DNA from: Vibrio sp. LaRot3
GTDB lineage: Bacteria > Pseudomonadota > Gammaproteobacteria > Enterobacterales > Vibrionaceae
Reading direction: 5' to 3'
Assembly (NCBI RefSeq): GCF_027587025.1
Contig: NZ_JAPPTI010000008.1
Location: 62,001-126,000 of the forward strand
Length of the DNA: 64,000 bases
The notes under the pieces were generated by a model. It saw only the letters and a program-made list of their open reading frames with translations. It had not been told where the DNA came from and searched no databases. The position numbers and the translations under genes were made by a program. Below are positions 55,013 through 63,841 of the stretch, piece by piece; the first letter of the stretch is position 1; the number at the start of each line of letters is the position of its first letter.

Positions 55013-56680
55013 TTACTTAGTAACGCGCTTATATTTGATGCGATGAGGCTCTGCAGCTTCAGGGCCCAGAGTCTTCTTCAGCCACTCCATGTACTCATTG
55101 TAGTTACCTTCGTAGAAGTTCACTTGGCCTTCGTCGCGGTAATCAATGATGTGTGTAGCAATACGGTCTAGGAACCAACGGTCGTGCGAGATAACCATTG
55201 CACAACCTGGGAACTCTAGCAATGCTTCTTCTAGTGCACGCAGTGTTTCAACGTCAAGGTCGTTGGTTGGTTCATCGAGTAACAGTACGTTACCACCCGC
55301 TTTAAGTAGCTTAGCAAGGTGTACACGGTTACGCTCACCGCCTGATAGCTCACCGATGATCTTCTGCTGGTCTGAACCTTTGAAGTTGAAGCGTGAGCAG
55401 TATGCACGAGCTGGAATTTCGAAGTTGTTGATCTTGATGATGTCAGCGCCTTCAGAAATCTCTTGGTAAACCGTCTTCTTGTCATCCATTGAATCACGGA
55501 ACTGATCAACAGAAGCCAGTTTAACGGTCTCACCCATTTCGATAGAGCCTGAATCAGGTTGCTCAGTACCGCTTAGCATCTTAAATAGTGTTGATTTACC
55601 TGCACCGTTAGCACCGATGATACCGACGATAGCACCTTTAGGCATGTTGAATGACAGGTCATCAATAAGTACGCGGCCATCGAATGACTTAGTCAGGTTC
55701 TTAACTTCGATAACCTTGTCACCTAGACGCTCACCTGGCGGGATGAACAGTTCGTTAGTTTCATTGCGTTTCTGACGATCACCGCTTTGTAGTTCTTCAA
55801 AGCGAGCCATACGCGCTTTAGATTTAGACTGGCGACCTTTAGGGTTTTGACGAACCCACTCAAGTTCTTTCTCAATGGTCTTTTGACGAGCTTTTTCTTG
55901 AGACGCTTCTTGTTGCAGACGTGCGTCTTTTTGCTCAAGCCAAGAGGTGTAGTTACCTTCCCATGGAATGCCTTCACCACGGTCAAGTTCAAGAATCCAA
56001 CCCGCAGCGTTATCTAGGAAGTAACGGTCGTGGGTAATCGCAACTACAGTACCATTGTAATCAACAAGGAAGCGTTCTAGCCATGCAACTGACTCTGCAT
56101 CCAAGTGGTTGGTTGGTTCATCAAGTAGCAGCATGTCTGGTTTTTCAAGAAGCAGACGACAAATCGCAACACGGCGACGTTCACCACCAGATAGGTGAGC
56201 GATTTTTTGATTCCACTCTGGTAGACGTAATGCGTCAGCTGCACGCTCAAGTGCGTTTTCTAGGTTGTGGCCATCTTTCGCTTGGATAAGCGCTTCAAGT
56301 TCGCCTTGTTCTTTTGCTAGTGCATCGAAGTCAGCATCTTCTTCTGCGTAAGCTGCGTAAACTTCATCTAGACGTTTCATTGCGCCAGCAACGTCAGAAA
56401 CCGCTTCTTCTACAATTTCACGTACTGTTTTAGATTCATCTAGTACAGGTTCTTGAGGTAAGTAACCTACGTTCAAACCTGGTTGTGGACGAGCTTCACC
56501 ATCGATATCAGTATCGATACCCGCCATGATGCGTAGTAGGGTAGATTTACCTGCACCGTTTAGACCCAAAACACCGATTTTTGCGCCAGGGAAGAAGCTA
56601 AGAGAAATGTCTTTAAGAATTTGACGCTTAGGTGGCACAATCTTGCTCACCCGCGACATGGTATATACGTATTCAGCCAT
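55013..56680 (-). CDS. ettA: Energy-dependent translational throttle protein EttA
   Basis: EttA is an ABC-F ATPase that binds the ribosomal E site and gates the first elongation step according to the ATP/ADP ratio. The 555-aa sequence has two ABC domains without membrane segments: Walker A loops GLNGAGKST and GANGAGKST, signatures LSGGERRRVA and LSGGERNRVH, and Walker B LLLDEPTNHLD and LLLDEPTNDLD. AGGAACG precedes the ATG. It is divergent from slt. Confidence 0.97.
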   Translation of the reverse strand: MAEYVYTMSRVSKIVPPKRQILKDISLSFFPGAKIGVLGLNGAGKSTLLRIMAGIDTDIDGEARPQPGLNVGYLPQEPVLDESKTVREIVEEAVSDVAGAMKRLDEVYAAYAEEDADFDALAKEQGELEALIQAKDGHNLENALERAADALRLPEWNQKIAHLSGGERRRVAICRLLLEKPDMLLLDEPTNHLDAESVAWLERFLVDYNGTVVAITHDRYFLDNAAGWILELDRGEGIPWEGNYTSWLEQKDARLQQEASQEKARQKTIEKELEWVRQNPKGRQSKSKARMARFEELQSGDRQKRNETNELFIPPGERLGDKVIEVKNLTKSFDGRVLIDDLSFNMPKGAIVGIIGANGAGKSTLFKMLSGTEQPDSGSIEMGETVKLASVDQFRDSMDDKKTVYQEISEGADIIKINNFEIPARAYCSRFNFKGSDQQKIIGELSGGERNRVHLAKLLKAGGNVLLLDEPTNDLDVETLRALEEALLEFPGCAMVISHDRWFLDRIATHIIDYRDEGQVNFYEGNYNEYMEWLKKTLGPEAAEPHRIKYKRVTK

Positions 56681-56848
56681 TGCCGATCGTTCCTAAATTT
56701 CTATGCACATAAAAGAGCATTTTACACCAACCCAACTCGGTTTGTTAGCCAAGTTAATAAATGGAAGTAATCGCACGCTGTGATTTCTATTTTATTAAAT
56801 GTGTCACAGTTATATGAAATAATTTTTGTTTACACCTAAATGCTTTAC

Positions 56849-56869
56849 AGGACTGATTAGAATAGTCCT
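56849..56869 (+). promoter_or_regulatory. Inverted repeat in the ettA/slt gap
   Basis: AGGACT-n9-AGTCCT lies 80 bases before slt and encloses TAGAAT (56858-56863), a possible -10 element for slt. A protein bound here could block transcription of slt-trpR. It does not match the TrpR operator core. Confidence 0.3.
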
Positions 56870-56948
56870 TAATATTGATACCCAAACGTTTTCATAGCAT
56901 CTGCTAATTTGGGTAAATGACGATAAATTCTCACTAGGACGAGAAGAG

Positions 56949-58901
56949 ATGACGCCAAGGTTTTCAAAACCACTGCATCGCCTTCCATCATCGCTATTGG
57001 CTTTTAGCGCGATGTTATGCAGTGTAAATGCTCATGCGAGCAAAGAGTTAGATTTAAGCCAACAACGCAAGGTGTACGACCAAGCTCAAGAGTTATTGGA
57101 TGAGCGAAATATCGAACAATACCTAAGCATTCGCCCTCAAATTGCAAATTATCCGCTGACGCCTTATGTCGACTATCGTGTCTTCATGGCTCAGTTAGGG
57201 GATAAGTCGCCTCAACAGGTGACGGCATTTATTGAACAAAATCGCAGTTTTCCGTTTTCCAATCGTATTCGAGCACCTTATTTAGACCGACTGGCTCAGC
57301 AAAAACAGTGGCAAACTTTGTTGAGTTTTCAGACTGAACCTCCTCGTGGTGAGCAGTATCAATGTCATTATTATAATGCTCAGATGCAAACGGGGAACAA
57401 GCAAGCCGCCTACAAGGGCGCGGAGCATCTTTGGTTGCATGGAAAGAGTGTCTCTGATGCCTGTGACCCATTATTTCAAGCGTGGGATAAAGCAGGGCTA
57501 AGAACGGATCAATTAATTTTAGAACGGATGTTGCTCGCCTTTGATTCGCGTAACGGTAAGTTACTCAATTATCTTGCTAAACAGCTCGACAGTACCAGTG
57601 CTCGTAATCGGGCAAAGCTGATGGTGGCGTTATTTAACCAGCCTGAGCAGGTAGCGCAGTTTGCGATTAAGCAACCCGCCGAAGAGTTTTATCAACAACA
57701 AGCTGAGATGGCGCTAGAAAAACTGGCGCGTAAAGACGTTGCTAAAGCGCAAAAGGCATGGGCAACCGTGGTTGAGCGTCAACACCTAACGGATGAACGC
57801 GCGCAGCAACTGGCCGATTATATTTCGTTTCGTTTAATCAATACCGATTCACCAAGTTTAATCCAATGGCGAGATGCAAAAATAGCGACTTCCTCGAATG
57901 TGAAGCTGCTAGAGCGCCGCTCTCGATTAGCTATTCAGCATGCAGATTGGAAAGGGGTGACTCAATGGATCGCGCTGATGCCAGAAGAGGCTCAGCAGTC
58001 GAATCGTTGGCAATACTGGCAAGGTCGTTCAGAGGTCGCGCTTGGACAAACAAGCGAAGGCCAACAACGTTTAGAGTCTATTCTTGGTCAAAGAAACTTC
58101 TACAGTGTTGCGGCGGCTAAAGAGATTCAACGTTCTATTGAATACCCGCAGACCACATTTACATTAGATCGTAATGTGGTTGCGCCATATAGCGTGAGTT
58201 TGACACGTATTGATGAACTGATCGTACGCGATAAGATTGCCGCAGCGAAAAGCGAATGGGCTTGGTTACTTCGCCAAGCAAACAGCCAAGAGCAAGAGAT
58301 GCTCGCAGCATATGCGGCTTATAAACGTTGGCATCACTTAACAGTCACTGCGAGTATACAAGCGAAAATGTGGGACAACATTGAGCTGCGTTTCCCTGTT
58401 GCTCACAGTTGGTGGTTTAACTTCTATGGTGAAAAGCACAATATCGATCCTATTACTCTCATGTCGTTAGCTCGCCAAGAGAGTGCGATGGATGTTGAGG
58501 CAAGATCACCTGTTGGTGCACGTGGCATCATGCAAATAATGCCTTCTACCGCTAAATATACCGCGAAGAAATATCAGTTGGCTTATCGCGGTAGCCATGA
58601 ACTGTACGAAGTCGGTAAAAACATCGAAATCGGCAGTCGTTACTTACAAGGGTTATTAGAACAGTACGATAACAATCGAATTTTTGCGTTTGCTGCGTAT
58701 AATGCAGGGCCAGCAAGAGTGAAAACGTGGCGTTCTCGTACGCAAGGGCAATTAGATGCTTACGCCTTTATTGAGGCGATTCCTTTCAACGAAACTCGTG
58801 GTTACGTGCAAAACATTTTGATGTTTGAAACTTACTATCGAGATTTATTAGGAGCGGACGGTGCGTTTCTTAAAACTCATGAAGTGAACACCAAGTATTA
58901 G
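56949..58901 (+). CDS. slt: Soluble lytic murein transglycosylase Slt
   Basis: Slt cleaves glycan strands of peptidoglycan in the periplasm, forming anhydro-MurNAc ends that feed the AnmK/NagZ/MurQ recycling route also encoded here. The 650-aa protein has a signal peptide ending near AHA (residue 30), a long helical superhelix, and a C-terminal lysozyme-like domain with catalytic E511 in SLARQESAMD, then GARGIMQIMPSTA and AAYNAGPARVKTW. trpR starts 10 bp after it, the slt-trpR-yjjX order also seen in E. coli. Confidence 0.96.
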   Translation: MTPRFSKPLHRLPSSLLAFSAMLCSVNAHASKELDLSQQRKVYDQAQELLDERNIEQYLSIRPQIANYPLTPYVDYRVFMAQLGDKSPQQVTAFIEQNRSFPFSNRIRAPYLDRLAQQKQWQTLLSFQTEPPRGEQYQCHYYNAQMQTGNKQAAYKGAEHLWLHGKSVSDACDPLFQAWDKAGLRTDQLILERMLLAFDSRNGKLLNYLAKQLDSTSARNRAKLMVALFNQPEQVAQFAIKQPAEEFYQQQAEMALEKLARKDVAKAQKAWATVVERQHLTDERAQQLADYISFRLINTDSPSLIQWRDAKIATSSNVKLLERRSRLAIQHADWKGVTQWIALMPEEAQQSNRWQYWQGRSEVALGQTSEGQQRLESILGQRNFYSVAAAKEIQRSIEYPQTTFTLDRNVVAPYSVSLTRIDELIVRDKIAAAKSEWAWLLRQANSQEQEMLAAYAAYKRWHHLTVTASIQAKMWDNIELRFPVAHSWWFNFYGEKHNIDPITLMSLARQESAMDVEARSPVGARGIMQIMPSTAKYTAKKYQLAYRGSHELYEVGKNIEIGSRYLQGLLEQYDNNRIFAFAAYNAGPARVKTWRSRTQGQLDAYAFIEAIPFNETRGYVQNILMFETYYRDLLGADGAFLKTHEVNTKY

Positions 58902-58911
58902 GCGCACAACT

Positions 58912-59208
58912 ATGTCATTACAACCTGAATATAAAGAGTGGCAGCAAGTATTAGATCTGATTAAACAGAGCACCGAATCTGAGCAGCATGAAATGTTATT
59001 AACCATGTTACTAACTCCAGATGAACGTGATTCTCTTGTCGCTCGTGTGAATATTTTCCGTGAATTATTGAAAGGGGATTTGTCTCAGCGTCAGATTAGC
59101 CAACTGCTTGGTGTGGGTGTTGCCACCATTACTCGTGGCTCTAATGAGTTGAAATCGAAAAGCGGTGATGAAAAGCAGCAAATTGCTCATCTCCTGAAGG
59201 TAGATTAG
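58912..59208 (+). CDS. trpR: Trp operon repressor TrpR
   Basis: TrpR represses tryptophan biosynthesis genes when bound to tryptophan. The 98-aa helical protein has the helix-turn-helix SQRQISQLLGVGVATITRGSN and the conserved LLTPDERDSLVARV. Length is slightly shorter than the E. coli protein (108 aa). It is probably transcribed with slt; I see no TrpR operator next to it. Confidence 0.96.
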   Translation: MSLQPEYKEWQQVLDLIKQSTESEQHEMLLTMLLTPDERDSLVARVNIFRELLKGDLSQRQISQLLGVGVATITRGSNELKSKSGDEKQQIAHLLKVD

Positions 59209-59225
59209 TTCTATTCAGAAGCGAA

Positions 59226-59253
59226 CAAAAAGGTGTCTTAGGACACCTTTTTT
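59226..59253. terminator. Terminator between trpR and yjjX
   Basis: AAAAAGGTGTC-ttag-GACACCTTTTTT is symmetrical with A and T runs on both sides and lies between the convergent trpR and yjjX genes; it can serve both. Confidence 0.92.
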
Positions 59254-59265
59254 AGTTTCACAGCG

Positions 59266-59805
59266 TTATAAGTTGGCAGGGAAGTGCTCTGGGTTAATAA
59301 AGGGAATCAAAGCCAGAATGAGTGCCTGATGATAAACAGAGCTTCGAGTAAGGAGATCTTTGGTCAGTAAACCAATCGCGCCACCTTTTTGCTTGATATT
59401 ATTGGTGGCAAACACTTCATCCATCACCGTTCCTAATTCGTTATCAGCTGACAGCTTTTCAACAACCGCTGGTGGTAGCATTAGGCTAGCTGAGCGGGAT
59501 TCTCCTCTGTGAGTGTCTGACTCAATTACCATCCAAGCAAAGGTTGTTTGTCCTTCATTGCCAGCCTCAAGACCAACATAATAATCTGCATTTGGTCGTT
59601 CTTGTTTGGCGTTTTTCACTCGATTTAACGCACCAAGATGCGTCTCGTGATCACCAATAGGTTGATCGGCGACACCACTTGGCACATTCACACCAACAAA
59701 TTCAAAAGATTGCTGAGGGAAGCTAGCTGAAAAAGCACTTTCTACCGCTTTTATTTTGGCAGGATTAAGCGAAGCGACAATAACTGTCTGGGTGGACATA
59801 TCCAT
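59266..59805 (-). CDS. yjjX: Inosine/xanthosine triphosphatase YjjX
   Basis: YjjX hydrolyses ITP and XTP, removing deaminated purine nucleotides. The 179-aa sequence has the N-terminal VIVASLNPAKIKAVESAF, GVADQPIGDHET, and DYYVGLEAGNEG, as in the structurally characterised V. cholerae homologue VC0702. Its ATG (59805, or 59799 giving MSTQTV) lies inside the last 41 bases of mbaA on the same strand, so translation of the two is probably coupled. Confidence 0.94.
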   Translation of the reverse strand: MDMSTQTVIVASLNPAKIKAVESAFSASFPQQSFEFVGVNVPSGVADQPIGDHETHLGALNRVKNAKQERPNADYYVGLEAGNEGQTTFAWMVIESDTHRGESRSASLMLPPAVVEKLSADNELGTVMDEVFATNNIKQKGGAIGLLTKDLLTRSSVYHQALILALIPFINPEHFPANL

Positions 59806-62110
59806 TTACCTTCTTCGAAGAAACGAACTCTTTTAGCTGATGTAAATCGACCGGCGGTGATAAGTAGTAGCCTTGCATGAAATCGCATTTATTGTCTGCA
59901 AGCCAAGTATGCATGTCTTCGGATTCAATACCTTCAGCGGTCACAATCATTGACTGTGAATGGCACAAATCGACCAGTGGTTTCACTACTTTTCGGTTGT
60001 CGGTTTTAATTAACGCAGCTAAGAATTCTCGATCCAATTTAATTTTTTGTACCGGGTATTCTACAAGCTGTGTGATGGATGTATAGCCAGAACCAAAATC
60101 ATCGATCGCCAGCTTAAAGCCCATGGTCGAGAGCTCATGCAGCAAGGTATAGCTTTGTGAATCTGTGGCGAAGGTTTCTGTGATTTCAAAGTCGATAAGA
60201 TCAGGGCGCACTTTGTAGCGATGCGCCATACGTTCGATAAATAGAGCCAGTTGCTTAGAATCAAGCTCGGCAGAAGAGAGGTTGATCGACAGTTGGATGT
60301 CGTGTTCAAACAGCGCTTGAATCCCGACAAAATCGCGAAACGCTTGCTCGATAACCCAGCGGTCGATATTGCCAAATAAGCCTGTTTTTTCCGAGATTGG
60401 GATGAATTCGGCTGGGTTTACTCGCCCAAGCTTTGGTGAATTCCAACGCAACAGAGCTTCGACGCCCATCACCTTGTCGCCTTGGCGGTTATAGTAGGGC
60501 TGGTATTGCAGCGTAAACTCTTTGTTGTACTCTCCGCTTCGCAGCGCACGCTCAACTTGAGTGCGACGTCGCACAGTATTATCAAGCTCTTGAGAATAGT
60601 AAGCAACTTGGTTTTTACCTGCTCGCTTCGCTTGGTACATCGCGGTATCAGCATTGGATAACAAGCTGGTGAGATCGTTGCCATCGTCGGGGTAGGCTGC
60701 AATACCAATACTGGCGGTAATAGGGAAGTTCCCCAATGGCGAACGGCCAGTTTTCATTAGCGGTTCGAGAATGGCCTCAGCTAAGGATTCGGCATAGGCA
60801 TCTCTTTGTGAAGAGGCGATAAAGATCGCGAACTCATCTCCGGACAGCCGAGAGGGTAGGCATTTTAGGCTGTGCTTTTTTTGCCAATCAAAGCATTGAA
60901 CTTTTAGATGGTTGGCAAAATTAATCAGCAAATTATCGCCAGTATTGTGGCCATATTTGTCATTCACATACTTAAAGTTATCTAAGTCAATATACAGAAT
61001 CCAAGCGTAGTGATAACGGATTTTATTGACTAGCGTTCGCTCAACAGCAGTTTGAAATTGGTAACGATTTGCTAACTGAGTTAAGTGGTCATTTTCTGCC
61101 AGAGCTTTGGTCTTTTGGTAGCTTGAATGCAACTCACGATACATCTCATAAAAGCGCACCGATAAACGACCTATCTCATCGTCGTTAGGGAGCTTTTCTA
61201 TGTTGTGGCGCTTACGTTGTTCTACATCTAATAGTTGTTTGTCTAACTTGGCGATAGGGCTAATCACATGGCGATAGAGCAAAATCAATAAGATCAGAAC
61301 CGTGACTAGAGCTGAGCTAGCAAAAGAGAGCACCAGCTTATGCTCAATAGCCTCAAGTTTATCGTTAAGCAAATATTGAGCAGGATCTAAGGTCGCATAG
61401 AGTCCTGATTTTAGTTCAACAGAATGATTCAACCCCGATTTATACACTGGATGATCGGTGAAGAAGATGCTGCTGTCGTTATCAAACTCGAGTATGTGCT
61501 TAAGTTGGTCAAATTGGCTTAATGTGAGGTAGACCACGACGAAGTAAATTTCGTCATTATCGTAGTTAAATGGGGTGACTAACGTATCGGGATTGAGAAT
61601 GTTGTAGCGAACCAACACACTCTGCCCTTGGTGGTTTTTGGTAAAACCCGTATGTGTAAGCTGCCCTGATTGCTGATAGATATAGTTAACGTAGCGCATG
61701 ACCTTTTCATCAAATTTAGAAAAAGGATCACTTTGGCTGTCGGCAAAGAAGCGAACTTGGCGTTGATTGTTTAGGATCGCGACACCGATGGTGTCTTGTC
61801 CGGTGGATTGAAGAGTGGCAATAGTCCGCTTAAGGTCATCTTGCAACTCCATCTCTTTAAATGGATTTTCTTGCGGATCAAGGTAATGGCGAATGATGTC
61901 ACTTTTGGTCAGCGTTAGCGAATAGCTGTTAATTAACGCATAAGATTGCCTAAAGTGCCCGGCAAGCTTTTCCATTGTAAGCTGCAAGTAACTGGCTTCT
62001 CGTTTGATCAATGCGTCTTTTTGATTGTGATAAATGCTGTAACTCGATAAGGCGGCACTGAGCAACACAACCGGGGTAACAAGTAACAGGACTCTAGTAT
62101 TGAGTTTCAT
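59765..62110 (-). CDS. mbaA: GGDEF/EAL c-di-GMP signalling protein MbaA
   Basis: This 781-aa inner-membrane protein matches V. cholerae MbaA in architecture and context. It has membrane segments at about 7-26 and 258-279, a periplasmic domain between them, a HAMP-like linker, a GGDEF domain with SGDEF at 423-427, and an EAL domain with EALLR at 551-555, DDFGSGYTS and EGIE. No I-site RxxD precedes SGDEF. V. cholerae MbaA both makes and degrades c-di-GMP, biased by the polyamine-binding protein NspS. Here nspS is missing from its usual place upstream. GAAAGG precedes the ATG. It overlaps yjjX. Confidence 0.9.
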   Translation of the reverse strand: MKLNTRVLLLVTPVVLLSAALSSYSIYHNQKDALIKREASYLQLTMEKLAGHFRQSYALINSYSLTLTKSDIIRHYLDPQENPFKEMELQDDLKRTIATLQSTGQDTIGVAILNNQRQVRFFADSQSDPFSKFDEKVMRYVNYIYQQSGQLTHTGFTKNHQGQSVLVRYNILNPDTLVTPFNYDNDEIYFVVVYLTLSQFDQLKHILEFDNDSSIFFTDHPVYKSGLNHSVELKSGLYATLDPAQYLLNDKLEAIEHKLVLSFASSALVTVLILLILLYRHVISPIAKLDKQLLDVEQRKRHNIEKLPNDDEIGRLSVRFYEMYRELHSSYQKTKALAENDHLTQLANRYQFQTAVERTLVNKIRYHYAWILYIDLDNFKYVNDKYGHNTGDNLLINFANHLKVQCFDWQKKHSLKCLPSRLSGDEFAIFIASSQRDAYAESLAEAILEPLMKTGRSPLGNFPITASIGIAAYPDDGNDLTSLLSNADTAMYQAKRAGKNQVAYYSQELDNTVRRRTQVERALRSGEYNKEFTLQYQPYYNRQGDKVMGVEALLRWNSPKLGRVNPAEFIPISEKTGLFGNIDRWVIEQAFRDFVGIQALFEHDIQLSINLSSAELDSKQLALFIERMAHRYKVRPDLIDFEITETFATDSQSYTLLHELSTMGFKLAIDDFGSGYTSITQLVEYPVQKIKLDREFLAALIKTDNRKVVKPLVDLCHSQSMIVTAEGIESEDMHTWLADNKCDFMQGYYLSPPVDLHQLKEFVSSKKVNGYVHPDSYCRFA

Positions 62111-62424
62111 GGCCTTTCAAATGCAATTTATAACGTTAGCTCTTGAGCTAATCGTTCGAGCTTAAGAGTCCAATCTATTTGCCCTTGCTCGAATCATGAT
62201 TGTATTGAGCGCTATGATGCATCAATTAATTGCGATTCAGGCACAAGTTTTAATCAACTTAATCAATACGTTGCAGCTTTGGTGGTTGTTACATTTATTG
62301 CATGAATAGTGTGATATTGGTAGGTGCGGGGTTCGCGAGCGGAAATGACAAGTAGATAAAATTACGCTGACACATTTAATAAAGCTCCTGATAGGCAAAT
62401 GTGTCAGCGTTATAAGTTTGAAAG
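62111..62424 (-). promoter_or_regulatory. mbaA upstream region, without nspS
   Basis: These 314 bases between pheA and mbaA contain no gene. Besides the pheA terminator there is a hairpin CTCTTGAGCT-n9-AGCTTAAGAG (about 62140-62168, one mismatch) in the presumed mbaA leader. The mbaA promoter must lie in 62170-62360; I see no clear consensus. Confidence 0.4.
62354..62410 (-). terminator. Terminator after pheA
   Basis: ACGCTGACACATTT and AAATGTGTCAGCGT (62364-62377 and 62397-62410) form a perfect 14-bp stem with a 19-nt loop. On the minus strand AATTTTATCTA follows. It starts 15 bases after the pheA stop. Confidence 0.8.
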
Positions 62425-63603
62425 TTAAGTGAGCTTTACTTGAGTGGGTTTGACGTTTTCACTCGGGTAACAGCCAAGTACCTTCAAGTGCTTGGTGATT
62501 TTTGTTACTTCAGATAGCGCTTGTTGCATGTCTTCGGAATCGAGGTGCGCTTCCAAATCTACGTAAAACATCTCTTCCCATGGATTACCCATAATTGGGC
62601 GAGACTCTAGCTTCGTCATGTTAATGCCGTAACGTTGTAATACCAATAAAGTTGCTACCAAAGACCCCGCTTCTTGTGAGGTTGACATGATCAGTGTGGT
62701 TTTTGCCGGAATCTGTGGCGACACCTCTACTGATTTGCGTGCAACAATAATAAAACGAGTGTGGTTTTCTGTTTGGTTGGCAATATTGCCTTTAATCGAC
62801 TGTAGGCCATATAGCTTTCCGCTTGAAGCATTACCGATGGCGGCGATGTCTGAGCGGTTCAACTCACGTACCTTTTGCATTGCATCAGCGGTGCTTGCGC
62901 ATGTTTCGAGCTTCACACCTTTTAAGCGACCGATAAATTCACTGCATTGTTGGTGTGGCTGAGGGTGAGAGTAAAGCGTTGTGATATCTTCTAAGCGAAT
63001 GTCAGATGTTGCAACTAAACAGTGCTCAATAGGGAGAGTTAGTTCACCGACAATATAGAGCGTGGTGTGTTGAAGCAAATCATACACTTCATTAATTGAG
63101 CCAGAACTGGTGTTCTCAATCGGCAATACACCAAAGTCAGCATGGCCAGATTCCACCGTATTAGCGACTTCTTTAAAACCTTCACAGTTTAGCTCAATGA
63201 GCTCGGTATTTTTGCGACTGAAATACTCGCGGCTAGCAAGGTGAGAGTATGAACCTTTAGAACCAAGAAAGGCAACTCGCGCTAGTGGTTTACGGCTTTG
63301 CTCAGGATTAGCGAGGTTTTGTAAATATGACTGCTGAAGCAGAACAGAGTCTTCAATGATGGTGTGGAACAATTTGGTAATGTATTGCGCATCGAGTTGG
63401 TATTTATTTTGACCATTATCGATGAGCTTAACCAGTAGTTGTTGCTCTCGCTCTGCATCACGAACGGGTTTGGATGTCTCTACCTTGCTCTTGGCAACTT
63501 CAATACTCATTTGGCGACGCTCAGAGAGTAGCTGTAGCAATTGGTCGTCGAGCTCGTTTAGACGGAGTCGAATTTCGTCGAGCGAGTATTTTTGTTTAGT
63601 CAT
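62425..63603 (-). CDS. pheA: Chorismate mutase / prephenate dehydratase
   Basis: PheA makes phenylpyruvate from chorismate, the phenylalanine branch. The 392-aa protein has an AroQ mutase domain (1-95; LDDQLLQLLSERRQMS), a dehydratase domain (about 105-285; FLGSKGSYSHLA, VLPIENTSSGS), and a C-terminal ACT domain with LESRPIMGNPWEE that binds phenylalanine for feedback inhibition. Transcription is attenuated by the pheL leader upstream. The order raiA-pheL-pheA is the same as in E. coli. Confidence 0.97.
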   Translation of the reverse strand: MTKQKYSLDEIRLRLNELDDQLLQLLSERRQMSIEVAKSKVETSKPVRDAEREQQLLVKLIDNGQNKYQLDAQYITKLFHTIIEDSVLLQQSYLQNLANPEQSRKPLARVAFLGSKGSYSHLASREYFSRKNTELIELNCEGFKEVANTVESGHADFGVLPIENTSSGSINEVYDLLQHTTLYIVGELTLPIEHCLVATSDIRLEDITTLYSHPQPHQQCSEFIGRLKGVKLETCASTADAMQKVRELNRSDIAAIGNASSGKLYGLQSIKGNIANQTENHTRFIIVARKSVEVSPQIPAKTTLIMSTSQEAGSLVATLLVLQRYGINMTKLESRPIMGNPWEEMFYVDLEAHLDSEDMQQALSEVTKITKHLKVLGCYPSENVKPTQVKLT

Positions 63604-63618
63604 CCTATTTTCCTTACA

Positions 63619-63644
63619 TAAAAAAACCTCCCTTTGGGAGGCTT
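63619..63644 (-). terminator. pheA attenuator terminator
   Basis: On the minus strand AGCCTCCC-aaa-GGGAGG is followed by TTTTTTT, 16 bases before the pheA ATG. The left arm AGCCTCC can instead pair with GGAGGCT (complement of 63678-63684), just after the leader stop, forming an antiterminator. CTCCAA-taactt-TTGGAG overlapping the leader end gives the pause hairpin. Confidence 0.9.
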
Positions 63645-63691
63645 TCTGTTCGTTTTTGACTTATCTTGCGAAACGAGTGAGCCTCCAAAAG

Positions 63692-63739
63692 TTATTGGAG
63701 AAAAAACAAGTCAAAAAAGAACAGAGTGTTTGATGTCAT
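63692..63739 (-). CDS. pheL: Phenylalanine operon leader peptide
   Basis: A 15-codon frame starts at ATG 63739 and reads MTSNTLFFFDLFFLQ, then TAA. Five of 15 codons are Phe, grouped FFF and FF. It stands between the pheA promoter and the attenuator hairpins. Ribosome stalling at the Phe codons would favour the antiterminator when charged tRNA-Phe is scarce. This is the standard pheL mechanism of enteric bacteria. Confidence 0.93.
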   Translation of the reverse strand: MTSNTLFFFDLFFLQ

Positions 63740-63769
63740 AAATCATTTATTTTTAGTGGGTTCGTAAAC

Positions 63770-63798
63770 ACAATAAGCAACCGAGTTTTCAGCGTCAA
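63770..63798 (-). promoter_or_regulatory. pheLA promoter
   Basis: On the minus strand TTGACG (complement of 63793-63798), 17 bp and TATTGT (complement of 63770-63775) form a good sigma-70 promoter about 30 bases before pheL. The -35 element directly follows the raiA terminator. Confidence 0.75.
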
Positions 63799-63800
63799 GC

Positions 63801-63831
63801 AAAAAAATAGCGCCTTTCGGCGCTATTTTTT
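63801..63831. terminator. Terminator after raiA
   Basis: AATAGCGCC-tttc-GGCGCTATT with A and T runs on both sides is a strong hairpin. On the minus strand it ends raiA (TTTTTTT) right before the pheA promoter. Confidence 0.93.
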
Positions 63832-63841
63832 ATGGTTTTCT

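Noticed and set aside
56849..56869. TrpR operator controlling slt-trpR
   Set aside because: The repeat lacks the CTAG half-sites and the spacing of TrpR operators.
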